Below, one piece after another: positions 1-8,213 of a stretch of DNA of 13,232 nucleotides. This DNA comes from Dechloromonas sp. (GTDB lineage Bacteria > Pseudomonadota > Gammaproteobacteria > Burkholderiales > Rhodocyclaceae). The DNA is taken from NCBI GenBank assembly GCA_017302355.1, contig JAFLDQ010000092.1:1-13232 (forward strand). The letters run 5' to 3'. A program made the translations under genes and the position numbers. Within the stretch, counting starts at the first letter, position 1. Each line of letters starts with the position of its first letter. The notes below the pieces were generated by a model. The model did no database searches. It was not told where the DNA came from and saw only the letters and a program-made list of their open reading frames with translations.

Positions 1-2
1 CC

Positions 3-98
3 CTTGACGCCACCCACAGGGCGAGCGCTGCCGCGGTGTTCGACCAGTTTCCGTATACGCACCACCTTGAATGCGGGCTGTTGCTGACACGGCGCTGA
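3..98 (+). CDS. 3' end of an unrecognised gene (partial, 31 codons)
   Basis: An open frame enters from the left edge and stops at TGA 96-98. It gives 31 residues beginning [16 protein letters not shown] and ending in [13 protein letters not shown]. The mix of hydrophobic, aromatic and His residues reads like a real protein C-terminus, and its orientation, convergent with the downstream kinase, is normal. The ending is loosely like that of some small-molecule methyltransferases, but that is only an impression and I assign no function. The start lies outside the window. No clear T-tailed hairpin is visible between this stop and the kinase stop at 183. Confidence 0.5.
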   Translation, partial: LDATHRASAAAVFDQFPYTHHLECGLLLTRR

Positions 99-182
99 GC
101 GGTAAAGGCCGCAGGTCCATCTTCCCAACCGACCGTGCCCTCGTCGTCTTCGCCTTGCGGTGCCATTTGCACTGCCGCCGGC

Positions 183-1754
183 TCATCCGAGCTTCGGGTA
201 GCCGGTGATGTCCTGGATCTGCGCGTAGAGCGGCGCCAGTCGCTCGTACATGCGTTTGTAGACGCGCTCGTAGAGTTCGCCATAGATCGCCGCATTTTCG
301 GCGATCGGCTCGAAGCGCCTGCCGGCGCGCGTCATGCCGGCGACCGCCGCCGGGAAGCTGCCGTACAGGCCGAGGCCGACCGCGCAGTCGATGGCGGCGC
401 CGAGGCCCGAGGTTTCATGCGTGTGCGGGCGCAGCGCCGGCAGGTTGAAGATGTCGGCGGTCAGCTGCATGGCGGCATCCGACCGCGCGCCGCCGCCGGA
501 GACGCGAAGTTCGCGCAGGCGGACCTTGCCGCGTGATTCGAGGCGCTCCTGGCCCTCGCGCAAGGCGTAGGCCAGTCCTTCGAGAATGGCGCGGTAGAAG
601 TGGGCGCGCGTATGCACATCGCCGAATCCGATCACCGCGCCCTTGGCCAGCGGTCCCGGCTGGCGCACGCCGGGGCTCCAGTAGGGCTGCAGCATTAGCC
701 CAAGCGAGCCGGGCGGCACGGTCCCGACCATCTCGTCGAAGAGCGTCTCGGGGAGGATGCCGGCCGCCGCCGCGGCCATCGTTTCGGCATGGCCGAACTG
801 CTCCTTGAACCAATTCACCATCCAGTAGCCGCGGAAGATCTGCACCTCGCAGCTGTATTGGCCGGGTACTGCCGCCGGGTAGGGCGGCGCCCAGGGCGAG
901 ACTTCCAGATAGCGTGGCGAAGTGATGTTGATCGTCGCCGTCGTGCCGTACGACAGCGCGCCGACATCGGGGGCGATGGCTCCCGCGCCGAGGATTTCGC
1001 ACGCCTTGTCGGCGGCCGCGGCGATGACCGGCAGGCCGCGTGGAATGCCGGTGGCGGCGCTGGCGGCGGCGTTGATCGTTCCCAGCCGTTCGCCCACCGC
1101 AACCAGTTCCGGCAGCTGTTCCGGACGAATGGCCAGCGCCTGCCATTTCCAGTCGCGCCGGCCGGCCCAGCGATGGCGCCGGAAATCGATCGGCAGATAG
1201 GCGACCAGCGAACCGGCGGAGTCGGCAAAGCGGCCGGTCAGGCGCTGGTGCAGCAGGCCGGAGAGCAGCAGGTACTTGTGCGTCTTCCGGTGAATCTCCG
1301 GTTCATGCCGGGCCAGCCAGTTGACCTCGGCGTCGCGCTGGAAGGCGTCGATGGTGCGCTTCTCGCCGACCAGCGCGAAGGCCAGCGCCCACCACGGCCG
1401 GATTGCCGGCACGGCGCTGGCGCGTCGCTGGTCGAGCCAGGTGATCACCGGATGGAGGCAGTTGCCTTCGTTGTCCACCGGCACGATCGAGGCGCGCTGC
1501 GTCGTTGCCGCGACACCGCGCAGTTGCTCGCGCCATGCGTCCTCCTGCCGCCACAGTTGCCGGCAGCAGCGCGCCGCGGCCTGCCAGAACGCCTCGCCGT
1601 CGTGCTGGTGCCAGCCCGGGTGCGGCGACTGATAGTCGTTGAAGGCTTCCTGCGCCCGCCCGACCAGATTGCCCGCCAGGTCGAAGAGCAGGGCGCGGAC
1701 GCTCTGCGTTCCGCAATCGATGGCCAGCAACAGGTCGTCGTGACGCTCCTTCAT
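183..1754 (-). CDS. FGGY-family carbohydrate kinase (xylulokinase/glycerol kinase-like)
   Basis: This is a 523-residue cytosolic sugar or polyol kinase, which would transfer phosphate from ATP to a sugar or polyol hydroxyl. Its length is typical of the family. The N-terminal domain opens with the phosphate-binding motif AIDCGTQS (residues 11-18). Next come WLDQRR (D108), which aligns with the substrate-binding W-x-D-x-R region, and AAADKACE, whose D249 is the likely catalytic base. SYGTT and the C-terminal signature GGGARSDAAMQLTADIF form the ATP-side domain. I chose ATG 1752-1754 because homology begins a few residues later. A GTG 60 bp upstream (1812-1814) would add 20 unconserved residues. 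The gene is transcribed away from the lipid-type genes across a 585-bp gap. The family is confident but the substrate is unknown. Glycerol is attractive, given the acyltransferases nearby, but the sequence does not show it. Confidence 0.92.
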   Translation of the reverse strand: MKERHDDLLLAIDCGTQSVRALLFDLAGNLVGRAQEAFNDYQSPHPGWHQHDGEAFWQAAARCCRQLWRQEDAWREQLRGVAATTQRASIVPVDNEGNCLHPVITWLDQRRASAVPAIRPWWALAFALVGEKRTIDAFQRDAEVNWLARHEPEIHRKTHKYLLLSGLLHQRLTGRFADSAGSLVAYLPIDFRRHRWAGRRDWKWQALAIRPEQLPELVAVGERLGTINAAASAATGIPRGLPVIAAAADKACEILGAGAIAPDVGALSYGTTATINITSPRYLEVSPWAPPYPAAVPGQYSCEVQIFRGYWMVNWFKEQFGHAETMAAAAAGILPETLFDEMVGTVPPGSLGLMLQPYWSPGVRQPGPLAKGAVIGFGDVHTRAHFYRAILEGLAYALREGQERLESRGKVRLRELRVSGGGARSDAAMQLTADIFNLPALRPHTHETSGLGAAIDCAVGLGLYGSFPAAVAGMTRAGRRFEPIAENAAIYGELYERVYKRMYERLAPLYAQIQDITGYPKLG

Positions 1755-2207
1755 GACAAGGGGCTTTCCGGCAGGCTGTGGCAGCGCCCGATCACGGTCG
1801 CAGAGCAGGCGCACTCACGCTGCCGGCGGGCTTCATCCCGGACCGCTTCGTCGCACGGGATCAAGCGGCGTGCCACGACGGGCAGCGGCGACTGGCTGCT
1901 GTCTTGACCCCGGCCGTTCCACCGTCGCATGCCTTCCCTGCTCCATCGCCGCACAATTCGCATACTCTACCAGCCCGCCGAATCCCCGGCGCGTTCCGCG
2001 CGCCTCCGGTCGCGGGTCGTAGCGGTCTGTCCAGGCATCGGCGGCACAAACTGGCGGCTGGTCGTCGATGAGGCGGCCAATGCGGCCGGCCCGACCCACG
2101 CTGATGCGGTCAACCCGCCAATCAGGGCATTTTTGCACTCGCTTCACGCCTGCCGGCGCCAGCGGAACTCACGGGAGCCGGCATCGTCGCTGGGGTGCGT
2201 CTCGCTG

Positions 2208-2235
2208 TTCAGGCTGCGCCGCCACGGAGTATATT
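2208..2235 (+). promoter_or_regulatory. Candidate sigma70-type promoter for the AidB-like/LuxR/DUF1329 operon
   Basis: TATATT at 2230-2235 is one of very few AT-rich hexamers in this GC-rich intergenic region and resembles a -10 box. TTCAGG at 2208-2213 is a weak -35 match (three of six positions) at a 16-bp spacing. Transcription would begin near 2242, leaving a ~98-nt leader that includes the dyad at 2251-2268. The weak -35 would fit an activator-dependent promoter. This is pattern matching only. Confidence 0.3.
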
Positions 2236-2250
2236 AGGCACCTGGCGGTC

Positions 2251-2268
2251 GCCGCGCCGGGGCGCGGC
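2251..2268. repeat. Perfect inverted repeat, 8-bp arms with 2-bp gap
   Basis: GCCGCGCC and GGCGCGGC are exact reverse complements separated by GG. The dyad lies 72 bp upstream of the acyl-CoA dehydrogenase ATG and just downstream of the candidate promoter. On DNA it could be an operator. In RNA the 2-nt gap is too short for a full stem, so only part could fold as a hairpin. All-GC repeats arise by chance more often in DNA of this composition, so function is unproven. Confidence 0.45.
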
Positions 2269-2339
2269 AATGACCGGACGCGGTTGCAGCCGAAGCCCGG
2301 AGAGGTGGCGCGCTGCCATGAAAATGACCGGAGGAGGCA

Positions 2340-4046
2340 ATGAAACAGGGCGATCTGGCGGGAATCGAGTTGGCCGCCAGCGGTGGCGACCGCTACCTGG
2401 CGCACACGCACGAAGTCATCAACCAGCCGGCGGCGCTGGTCGACTACAACCTGTACTCGACCGACCTCGCCCTACGGGAAGCCGTCGGCGTCCAGGGAGG
2501 GGAGGCGGCCGAAGCGTCGTTGCTGGCGTTCGGCGCCAGGCTCGGCTCGGCCGAATTCATCGCGCTGGGCGAGCAGGCCAATCGCTATCCTCCGGAACTC
2601 GACACGCATGACCGCTTCGGGCACCGGATCGACCTCGTGCGCTTTCATCCGGCCTACCACGCGCTGATGGAAGCCTCGCTGGGCGCCGGCCTGCATGCGG
2701 CGCCGTGGCGTGCTCCGGGGTCCGGCGCGCACGTCGCGCGGGCGGCGAAGTTCTTCATGATGTCGCAGGTCGAGGCCGGCCACTGCTGCCCGGTGACGAT
2801 GACCTTTGCCGCCGTGCCGGCGCTGCGCCGCCAGCCCGACCTGGCCGCGCTCTGGGAGGCCCGGATCACCGCCGACGGCTATGACCCGCGCAACGTCCCG
2901 GCCGACCGCAAGGCGGCGCTGACCATCGGCATGGCGATGACCGAGAAGCAGGGCGGATCGGACGTGCGCGCCAACACGACGCGCGCCTTCCCGGTGGGCC
3001 GGGAAGGTCCGGGGCAGGCCTATGAACTCGTCGGCCACAAGTTCTTCGTTTCGGCGCCGATGTGCGACGCCTTCCTGACGCTGGCCCAGACCGCCCGCGG
3101 CCTGACCTGTTTCCTGCTGCCGCGCTGGCGCCCGGACGGGTCGAAGAACGCGATGCAGATCCAGCGGCTCAAGCGCAAGATGGGCAATGTCTCGAACGCG
3201 TCCTGCGAGACTGAACTGCGCGGCGCGCTGGCCTGGATGGTCGGCGAGGAGGGCCGGGGGGTGCGCACCATCATCGACATGGTGGCGATGACGCGCTTCG
3301 ACTGCCTGGTCGGTTCGAGCGGCGGCATCCGGGCGGCGACTGTCCAGGCGCTGCATCATTGCGGCCAGCGCAGCGCGTTCGGCAAGCGCCTCGTCGATCA
3401 GCCGCTGATGCGGAATGTCCTGGCCGATCTGACGCTGGAGTCGGAGGCGGCGACGGCGCTGTCGCTGCGCATGGCGCGGGCGCTCGACCAGAAAGATGAT
3501 GAAGGCGAGGCGCTGCTCGTGCGGCTCGGCACCGGATTGGGCAAGTACTGGGTGTGCAAGCGGATGGCGCAGCACGTGGCGGAAGCGATGGAATGCATCG
3601 GCGGCAGTGGCGTCATGGAGGATTCGCCGATGCCGCGCCTGTTCCGCGAATCGCCGGTCAACGCGATCTGGGAAGGCAGCGGCAACATCCAGTGCCTCGA
3701 CATGCTGCGCGCGATGCACAAGACACCGGCCGTGATCGATGCCTATTTCGCCGAGGTCGGCCGGGCGCGCGGCGGCAATGCGGCCCTCGACCGGCACGTC
3801 GCGGCGCTCAGGGCGGATCTGGCCGGCCTGCACGATCCCGAATTCGTCACCCGGGATCTCGCCGACCGCCTCGCGCTCGGCCTCCAGGCCAGCCTTCTCG
3901 TTCGCCATGCGCCGGAGCGGGTGGCCGATGCCTTCTGCCATTCACGGCTCGCGCGCCGGGGCCAGGGTCAGTACGGCAGCCTGCCGCGCGGAACGGACTG
4001 CGCCGGCATCATCGAGCGCGGCATGGCGGAGGAGCGCGGGCGCTGA
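2340..4046 (+). CDS. AidB-like acyl-CoA dehydrogenase family flavoprotein
   Basis: This 568-residue protein aligns along its whole length with E. coli AidB as I recall it (541 residues). Shared stretches include the N-terminal NQP..L..YNLY, PPEL, RFHPAYHALM, MTEKQGGSDV..NTTRA (M200-D208 and following), GHKFF.S, GNVSNASCE, MTRFDC..GS and PVNAIWEGSGNI. E445 in WEGSGN sits where the catalytic glutamate of medium-chain acyl-CoA dehydrogenase lies. The family is FAD-dependent. E. coli AidB belongs to the adaptive response to DNA alkylation, binds DNA through its C-terminal domain and has weak isovaleryl-CoA dehydrogenase activity. Here the surrounding acyltransferases and hydrolase suggest acyl-CoA metabolism instead. 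The start is well supported: GGAGGAGG at 2330-2337 precedes ATG 2340, and the nearby upstream ATGs are out of frame. No signal peptide is seen, so the protein should be cytosolic. The regulator gene follows after 22 bp, probably on the same transcript. Confidence 0.9.
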   Translation: MKQGDLAGIELAASGGDRYLAHTHEVINQPAALVDYNLYSTDLALREAVGVQGGEAAEASLLAFGARLGSAEFIALGEQANRYPPELDTHDRFGHRIDLVRFHPAYHALMEASLGAGLHAAPWRAPGSGAHVARAAKFFMMSQVEAGHCCPVTMTFAAVPALRRQPDLAALWEARITADGYDPRNVPADRKAALTIGMAMTEKQGGSDVRANTTRAFPVGREGPGQAYELVGHKFFVSAPMCDAFLTLAQTARGLTCFLLPRWRPDGSKNAMQIQRLKRKMGNVSNASCETELRGALAWMVGEEGRGVRTIIDMVAMTRFDCLVGSSGGIRAATVQALHHCGQRSAFGKRLVDQPLMRNVLADLTLESEAATALSLRMARALDQKDDEGEALLVRLGTGLGKYWVCKRMAQHVAEAMECIGGSGVMEDSPMPRLFRESPVNAIWEGSGNIQCLDMLRAMHKTPAVIDAYFAEVGRARGGNAALDRHVAALRADLAGLHDPEFVTRDLADRLALGLQASLLVRHAPERVADAFCHSRLARRGQGQYGSLPRGTDCAGIIERGMAEERGR

Positions 4047-4068
4047 CCATGAGGAAAGCGGGGATGTA

Positions 4069-6873
4069 ATGGCCACTCTGCGCACGCTGCCCGCCGGCCG
4101 GAACAGCGAGGGCCTCAGTCTCATCATTCCGAAACCGGCAACGCGGCGGGAACCGGTCGCCCACTGCGGCGGTTTCGTTCCGCTGCGGACGACGACGCAA
4201 TCCCCGCCGGTCGCCCGCCGGCGAATCCGCCGCGAGCGTCTCCTCCTGCGGTTGCAGGGAGCGGCCGCGGCGCGGCTGATCCTGATCAAGGCGCCGGGCG
4301 GCTACGGCAAGACGACGCTGGCGGTCGACTGGAGCGCCGAACTGGAATCCGCTGGGCAACGCGTCGCCTGGGTTCGCGCCGAGCGGGAAAACAGCGAGTC
4401 CGGGATCTTCCTGCAATACGTCGCGTGCGCACTGGAACAGGCCTGTCCCGGGGCCGGGCGTCCGGCGCTCGCCATTTACGAAGCCAATTCGCTTCCGCCG
4501 TCGCATGCCGTTCTCGCCGCGCTGGTCAACGCGCTGGCGGAGACCGGCGAGGAGATCTGCCTCCTTGTCGACGACTATCATCTCGTCGATAGTCCCGAGA
4601 TTGGCGAAGCGATCGTCTTTTTCCTGCGGCATGCTCCGCGGCATTTCCGGATCGCCCTGACGACGCGCGAGTTGCCGGACCTGCCCCTGGGAACATTGCG
4701 CGCCCGCGGGGAGCTTTTCGAGGTCGACGCGGGCGAGCTTCGCTTCTCGCTCGAGGAAACGGGAAGACTCGTGCAGGCAGAGTGTTCGCAGGCCGCGGAC
4801 GAGACCACGGTGAATGCCCTGCAGCGGGAAACGGGAGGCTGGGCTGCGGCATTGCGCCTGGCCTGCTCATTCATCCATGGCGGTATCGCGGCGGACCAGT
4901 GTCTGCGCTCCAGGCGCGGCGGGTCGCATGCGCTTGATGCCTACCTGCGCGAGGTCCTTGGGCGGCTGCCGCGGGATCTCCACGATTTCATGCTCGCCAC
5001 TTCGATCCTGAAGGCGTTGTCGCCCGACGTCTGCCACGCGGTCAGCGGGCGGGCGAACAGCGACGAAATGCTCGACTTGCTGATTCACCGCCATCAGATG
5101 GTTGATCTGGGAGCCGACGAACCGCCGACGTGGACTTATCACCCGCTGGTTGCGGATTTCCTGCGCCAGCGCCTGCACCGGGAGGCGCCGGAACGATTTT
5201 CCGAATTGCAGCGCAAGGCCGCGCACTGGCATTTCGCGCACGGGCGGATGGCCGATGCCATCCGCCATGCGCTCGCTGCCGGCGACGGCGCCCTGGCGAC
5301 CGAGTGGACGCAGCAGTGCGCCATGCGTCTGATCATGGAGGGCAAGATCGGCACCGTGCTCGGCTGGCGGCGCTGGCTCCCCAAGGAATTGACGCGCAAC
5401 CAGTTGCCGCTGCGCCTCGCCCTCGGCTGGTCGATGATCCTTGCGGCGCGGCGCGAGGAGGCGGTCGCGTGGATCGACGAAATCGCCGCCGACATCGCCG
5501 CGGGATTGCCCGATCCGGAGGGCCGCGCGGGCAGGGAGTGTCTGGCCATCCGCACTTGCGCGCTCGCCCTGGGCGACGCCTCCGCTGCCTCGCTGGCGCT
5601 TGCCAGGCGTTACCTGGAAGCGCCGTTGCCGCAGCCGTGGATCCACAACGCCGTCGGCAACTGCATGCACTTTGCCTGCCTGATGGCAGGACGGCATGCC
5701 GAGGCCGCAGCCGTGCCCTGGGAAGACCTGACGGGCGACCCCGATACGCGGGCGACGTCGACGGAGATCTATCGCCTGTGCCTGCGGGGGCTGTCGTTTT
5801 CGCAGCGCCTGCTGTTCGCCGAAGCCCGGTCGTGCTATCAGGAGGCAAGTCTGGTGGCGGCGCGCGACCGTGGCCCGAACTCGAGCCTCAACGCGATTCC
5901 GACGGTGCTCCTGGCCCATCAGGCCTATGAACTCGACCGGATCGACGAGGCCGAGGGGATGTTGCGCGGCCGGCTCGATGCCATCAACGCCAGCGGCTTT
6001 CTCGATTGCGAACTGCGCGCCTATGTGTTGCTGACGCGGATCGCCTGGCGCAACGATGACCTTCGGCTCGCCCACGAGTTGCTCGATCAGGGAGAGCGGA
6101 TTGCCGGGTCGGAGGGGTGGCCGCGCATGCAGGCCGGCCTGCTGGCCGAGCGCCTGGGTCTTTTCGTCGATGCCGGGGACCTGACCAGCGCGGCCGGCTG
6201 CCTGGCCCGGCTGGAAACCCTGGTCGACGCCGGACGCGGCAGCGCGGAGCCGGCGGATGCGCATGTCCGGGGCTACCGGCAACTGGCGAGCGCCTGCCTG
6301 GACATCCGCAGCGGACGGTTTGACGCCGCCGTCGACACGCTCGAGGGCGCCTGGCAGGCTGCCATCGAGGCCGAAAGGCGTGATTTCGCGGTGCGCGCCG
6401 GTACCGTCCAGGCCGCCGCCATGCTCGCCGGCGGCCGGGCCGGAAGCGCGCTGGCGCGCTTCCGCGAGGTCATCGAGCTGGCCGCGCCGGCCGGGCTGAT
6501 ACGCACCATCGTCGATGGCGGGCCGGAGGTGGGCGCGCTGATCGACAGCGCCCGCCGGGAGTTTTCCGGACAGGCCGGGGATGCCGTGGTCGCCTGCCAC
6601 CTCAACCGGTTGGCGAGCGCTTGCGCGGTCAGCCAGCAAGGGGTCGCGGTTCGCCCGCTGGCGAATATCCCGGGCGCCAGCCCGTTGACCGCGCGCGAGG
6701 CCAATGTCCTGCGGCTGATTGCCAGCGGACAGTCGAACAAGCGGATTGCGTCCGCTCTCGAGGTCAGCCCGGAAACGGTCAAGTCGCACATCAAGAGCAT
6801 CTTCGCCAAGCTGGGGGTCGATAACCGGATGCAGGCGGTCACCAGCGGCCGGCGACAGGGATACTGCGAGTGA
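4069..6873 (+). CDS. MalT/AlkS-type ATP-dependent LuxR-family transcriptional regulator
   Basis: This is a 934-residue STAND-class regulator, close to the usual ~900 residues of MalT-like activators. An Arg-rich lead-in (about residues 44-60) precedes a Walker A motif, APGGYGKTT (A75-T83), and a Walker B motif, LLVDDYH (L165-H171, with D168/D169). The middle, roughly residues 400-850, is Ala/Leu/Arg-rich and helical, as expected for the TPR-like sensor solenoid. The C-terminus is a LuxR helix-turn-helix: PLTAREANVLRLIASG from P872, then NKRIA..L..SPETVKSHI..IF.KLGV. Members of this family bind ATP and an inducer, oligomerise and activate nearby promoters. MalT senses maltotriose and AlkS senses alkanes; the ligand here is unknown. 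ATG 4069 is chosen because the frame upstream runs inside the dehydrogenase gene. GAGGAAAG (4051-4058) could serve as ribosome site. The stop overlaps the DUF1329 start, so the regulator is made together with the envelope protein. Confidence 0.93.
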   Translation: MATLRTLPAGRNSEGLSLIIPKPATRREPVAHCGGFVPLRTTTQSPPVARRRIRRERLLLRLQGAAAARLILIKAPGGYGKTTLAVDWSAELESAGQRVAWVRAERENSESGIFLQYVACALEQACPGAGRPALAIYEANSLPPSHAVLAALVNALAETGEEICLLVDDYHLVDSPEIGEAIVFFLRHAPRHFRIALTTRELPDLPLGTLRARGELFEVDAGELRFSLEETGRLVQAECSQAADETTVNALQRETGGWAAALRLACSFIHGGIAADQCLRSRRGGSHALDAYLREVLGRLPRDLHDFMLATSILKALSPDVCHAVSGRANSDEMLDLLIHRHQMVDLGADEPPTWTYHPLVADFLRQRLHREAPERFSELQRKAAHWHFAHGRMADAIRHALAAGDGALATEWTQQCAMRLIMEGKIGTVLGWRRWLPKELTRNQLPLRLALGWSMILAARREEAVAWIDEIAADIAAGLPDPEGRAGRECLAIRTCALALGDASAASLALARRYLEAPLPQPWIHNAVGNCMHFACLMAGRHAEAAAVPWEDLTGDPDTRATSTEIYRLCLRGLSFSQRLLFAEARSCYQEASLVAARDRGPNSSLNAIPTVLLAHQAYELDRIDEAEGMLRGRLDAINASGFLDCELRAYVLLTRIAWRNDDLRLAHELLDQGERIAGSEGWPRMQAGLLAERLGLFVDAGDLTSAAGCLARLETLVDAGRGSAEPADAHVRGYRQLASACLDIRSGRFDAAVDTLEGAWQAAIEAERRDFAVRAGTVQAAAMLAGGRAGSALARFREVIELAAPAGLIRTIVDGGPEVGALIDSARREFSGQAGDAVVACHLNRLASACAVSQQGVAVRPLANIPGASPLTAREANVLRLIASGQSNKRIASALEVSPETVKSHIKSIFAKLGVDNRMQAVTSGRRQGYCE

Positions 6874-8213
6874 GCAGGAACCTCGCTTGCCTGGTGATGG
6901 TCGCGTTGGCGGTCACCGCGGCAATCGGTGCTCACGCGCAGGCGCCGGCAACGGCCAGCCAGCTCGGGCGCGAACTGACGCCGATCGGCGCCGAGCGCGC
7001 CGGCAACGCCGCGGGAACGATTCCCGCCTGGACTGGCGGTCTGACCGCGCCGCCGCCAGGGTGGCGTCCGGAGATGGGTTACATCGACCCGTTTCCCGAG
7101 GATGTTCCGCTGTTTACGATCACCAGGGAGAACTGGACGGACCACCGGGAGCAGCTGATGCCCGGGCTCGCCGCCCTGCTGCAGAAGACCGAAGGCTTCC
7201 AGATGCCGGTTTTCCGCACGCGGCGGACGGCCGCCTTCCCCGCTGCAGTGATGGAAGAGGTGGCCAGGCAGGCCGGCTCGGCGGCAATCGAAGGGTCGGC
7301 CGTGAATCTGACGACCCACAATCCGGTGCCGTTCCCGGCGCCCAGGACGGGACTCGAAGTGATCTGGAACCACCTGCTGCGCTACATGGGCGGCGGCATC
7401 GAGCGCACGACCCTCGCCTTTCCCGTCCGGGCGTCGGGGGAGCATTATCGTATCGGCTTCCATTCGCGGCGGATCTACGAAACCAACATGGACAGGAAGA
7501 CCGACAACCGCCTGTTCGTCGCGATGGGCGACTACACGGAACCGGCGACGTTGCTGGGCACGATCTTCCTCGTTCATGAGCCCCTCAACCAGATCAAGGA
7601 GCGGCGCAGCGCCTGGGTCTACAACGCCGGCCTGCGCCGCGTCCGGCGCGCGCCGGATCTCGGCTACGACGGCATCCCGGACGGCTCGGAAGGGATGTTC
7701 ACCGCCGACCAGATCGACGCCTACAACGGCTCTCCGGATCGCTTCGAGTGGACCCTGGCCGGCAAACGGGAGTTTTACATTCCGTACAATTGCTACCGTA
7801 TCGGCGAGAAGGGCCAGCGCGACGCGGACATCATCCGCCGCGGGTCGGTCAATTCCAGCCTGATGCGCTATGAACTGCACCGCGTCTGGGTCGTCGAGGC
7901 CAGATTGCGGGCAGGGCAGGCCCACATCTACGGCAGGCGGGTCTTCTATATCGACGAGGACAGCTGGAGTGTCGTTGCCGAGGAATCCTACTCGACGCGC
8001 GGCGACCTCTGGCGGGTCGCCCTGCACGGCCTGATCCAGTATTACGATGCGCAATTGCCCTGGTACCGCCTGGGCATCTTTCATGATCTGACGGCGGGCT
8101 CGTATTTCGTCGGCGGGCTCGACCACGGGATCAAGAGTCCCATCCGCTTCAACATCCGCGGCCAGCTCGTCGATTTTCAGGCGGACGCGCTGCGCCGCGC
8201 CGGTACGCGGTAG
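6870..8213 (+). CDS. DUF1329-family exported protein
   Basis: This 447-residue protein has a Sec signal peptide: MSRN, a hydrophobic core of about residues 5-20, then AHA|Q with likely cleavage after A23. There is no lipobox, so it should be a soluble periplasmic or loosely outer-membrane-associated protein. After cleavage comes the hallmark of DUF1329, LTPIGAERAGN followed by GTIPAWTGG (residues 36-57). The rest is rich in aromatic beta-strand-like segments such as YIDEDSWSVVAEE and YRLGIFHDL. As I recall, this family is related to the LolA/LolB-type lipid-binding fold. It usually sits beside a DUF1302 outer-membrane partner and often an RND-type transporter, neither of which is in this window. 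The start is GTG 6870, overlapping the regulator stop as GTGA, which implies translational coupling. Its cargo is unknown; a hydrophobic lipid would fit the neighbours. Confidence 0.9.
   Translation: MSRNLACLVMVALAVTAAIGAHAQAPATASQLGRELTPIGAERAGNAAGTIPAWTGGLTAPPPGWRPEMGYIDPFPEDVPLFTITRENWTDHREQLMPGLAALLQKTEGFQMPVFRTRRTAAFPAAVMEEVARQAGSAAIEGSAVNLTTHNPVPFPAPRTGLEVIWNHLLRYMGGGIERTTLAFPVRASGEHYRIGFHSRRIYETNMDRKTDNRLFVAMGDYTEPATLLGTIFLVHEPLNQIKERRSAWVYNAGLRRVRRAPDLGYDGIPDGSEGMFTADQIDAYNGSPDRFEWTLAGKREFYIPYNCYRIGEKGQRDADIIRRGSVNSSLMRYELHRVWVVEARLRAGQAHIYGRRVFYIDEDSWSVVAEESYSTRGDLWRVALHGLIQYYDAQLPWYRLGIFHDLTAGSYFVGGLDHGIKSPIRFNIRGQLVDFQADALRRAGTR

Larger units (their letters stand above)
1755..2339. 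other. Divergent intergenic region, 585 bp
   Basis: This region separates the minus-strand kinase from the plus-strand acyl-CoA dehydrogenase and should hold both promoters. Several frames stay open, but their predicted peptides are Arg/Pro/Ala-rich with no recognisable motif, as expected for non-coding GC-rich DNA. The only AT-rich islands are around 1955-1975 (on the side leading to the kinase), 2128-2136 and 2229-2236. A candidate promoter and a perfect dyad on the right-hand side are listed separately. I see no tRNA or riboswitch-like structure that I could name. Confidence 0.6.

Noticed and set aside
99..182. Possible terminator between the convergent stops at 98 and 183
   Set aside because: Only short stems such as GCGG/CCGC (100-113) are present and no T run follows in either direction.
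789..1907. A 372-codon plus-strand frame opposite the FGGY kinase
   Set aside because: Antisense shadow; the kinase has all FGGY motifs in order, while this product is Arg/Gln-rich and motif-free.
1833..2237. Overlapping frames of about 100 codons on both strands in the divergent intergenic region
   Set aside because: Arg/Pro-rich peptides without motif or ribosome site, as expected from random GC-rich DNA.
2472..3941. A 489-codon minus-strand frame inside the AidB-like gene
   Set aside because: Antisense shadow with low-complexity composition; the plus strand encodes a full-length conserved flavoprotein.
3739..4068. N-terminal extension of the LuxR gene by 110 codons into the dehydrogenase gene
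   Set aside because: The extension lies within the conserved C-terminal coding region of the AidB-like gene, is Arg/Ser/Pro-rich, and family homology starts after ATG 4069.
4867..6789. Long minus-strand frames opposite the LuxR regulator (4867-6789) and the DUF1329 gene (6273-8126)
   Set aside because: They lie across genes with clear Walker, helix-turn-helix and DUF1329 motifs and show no domain of their own.
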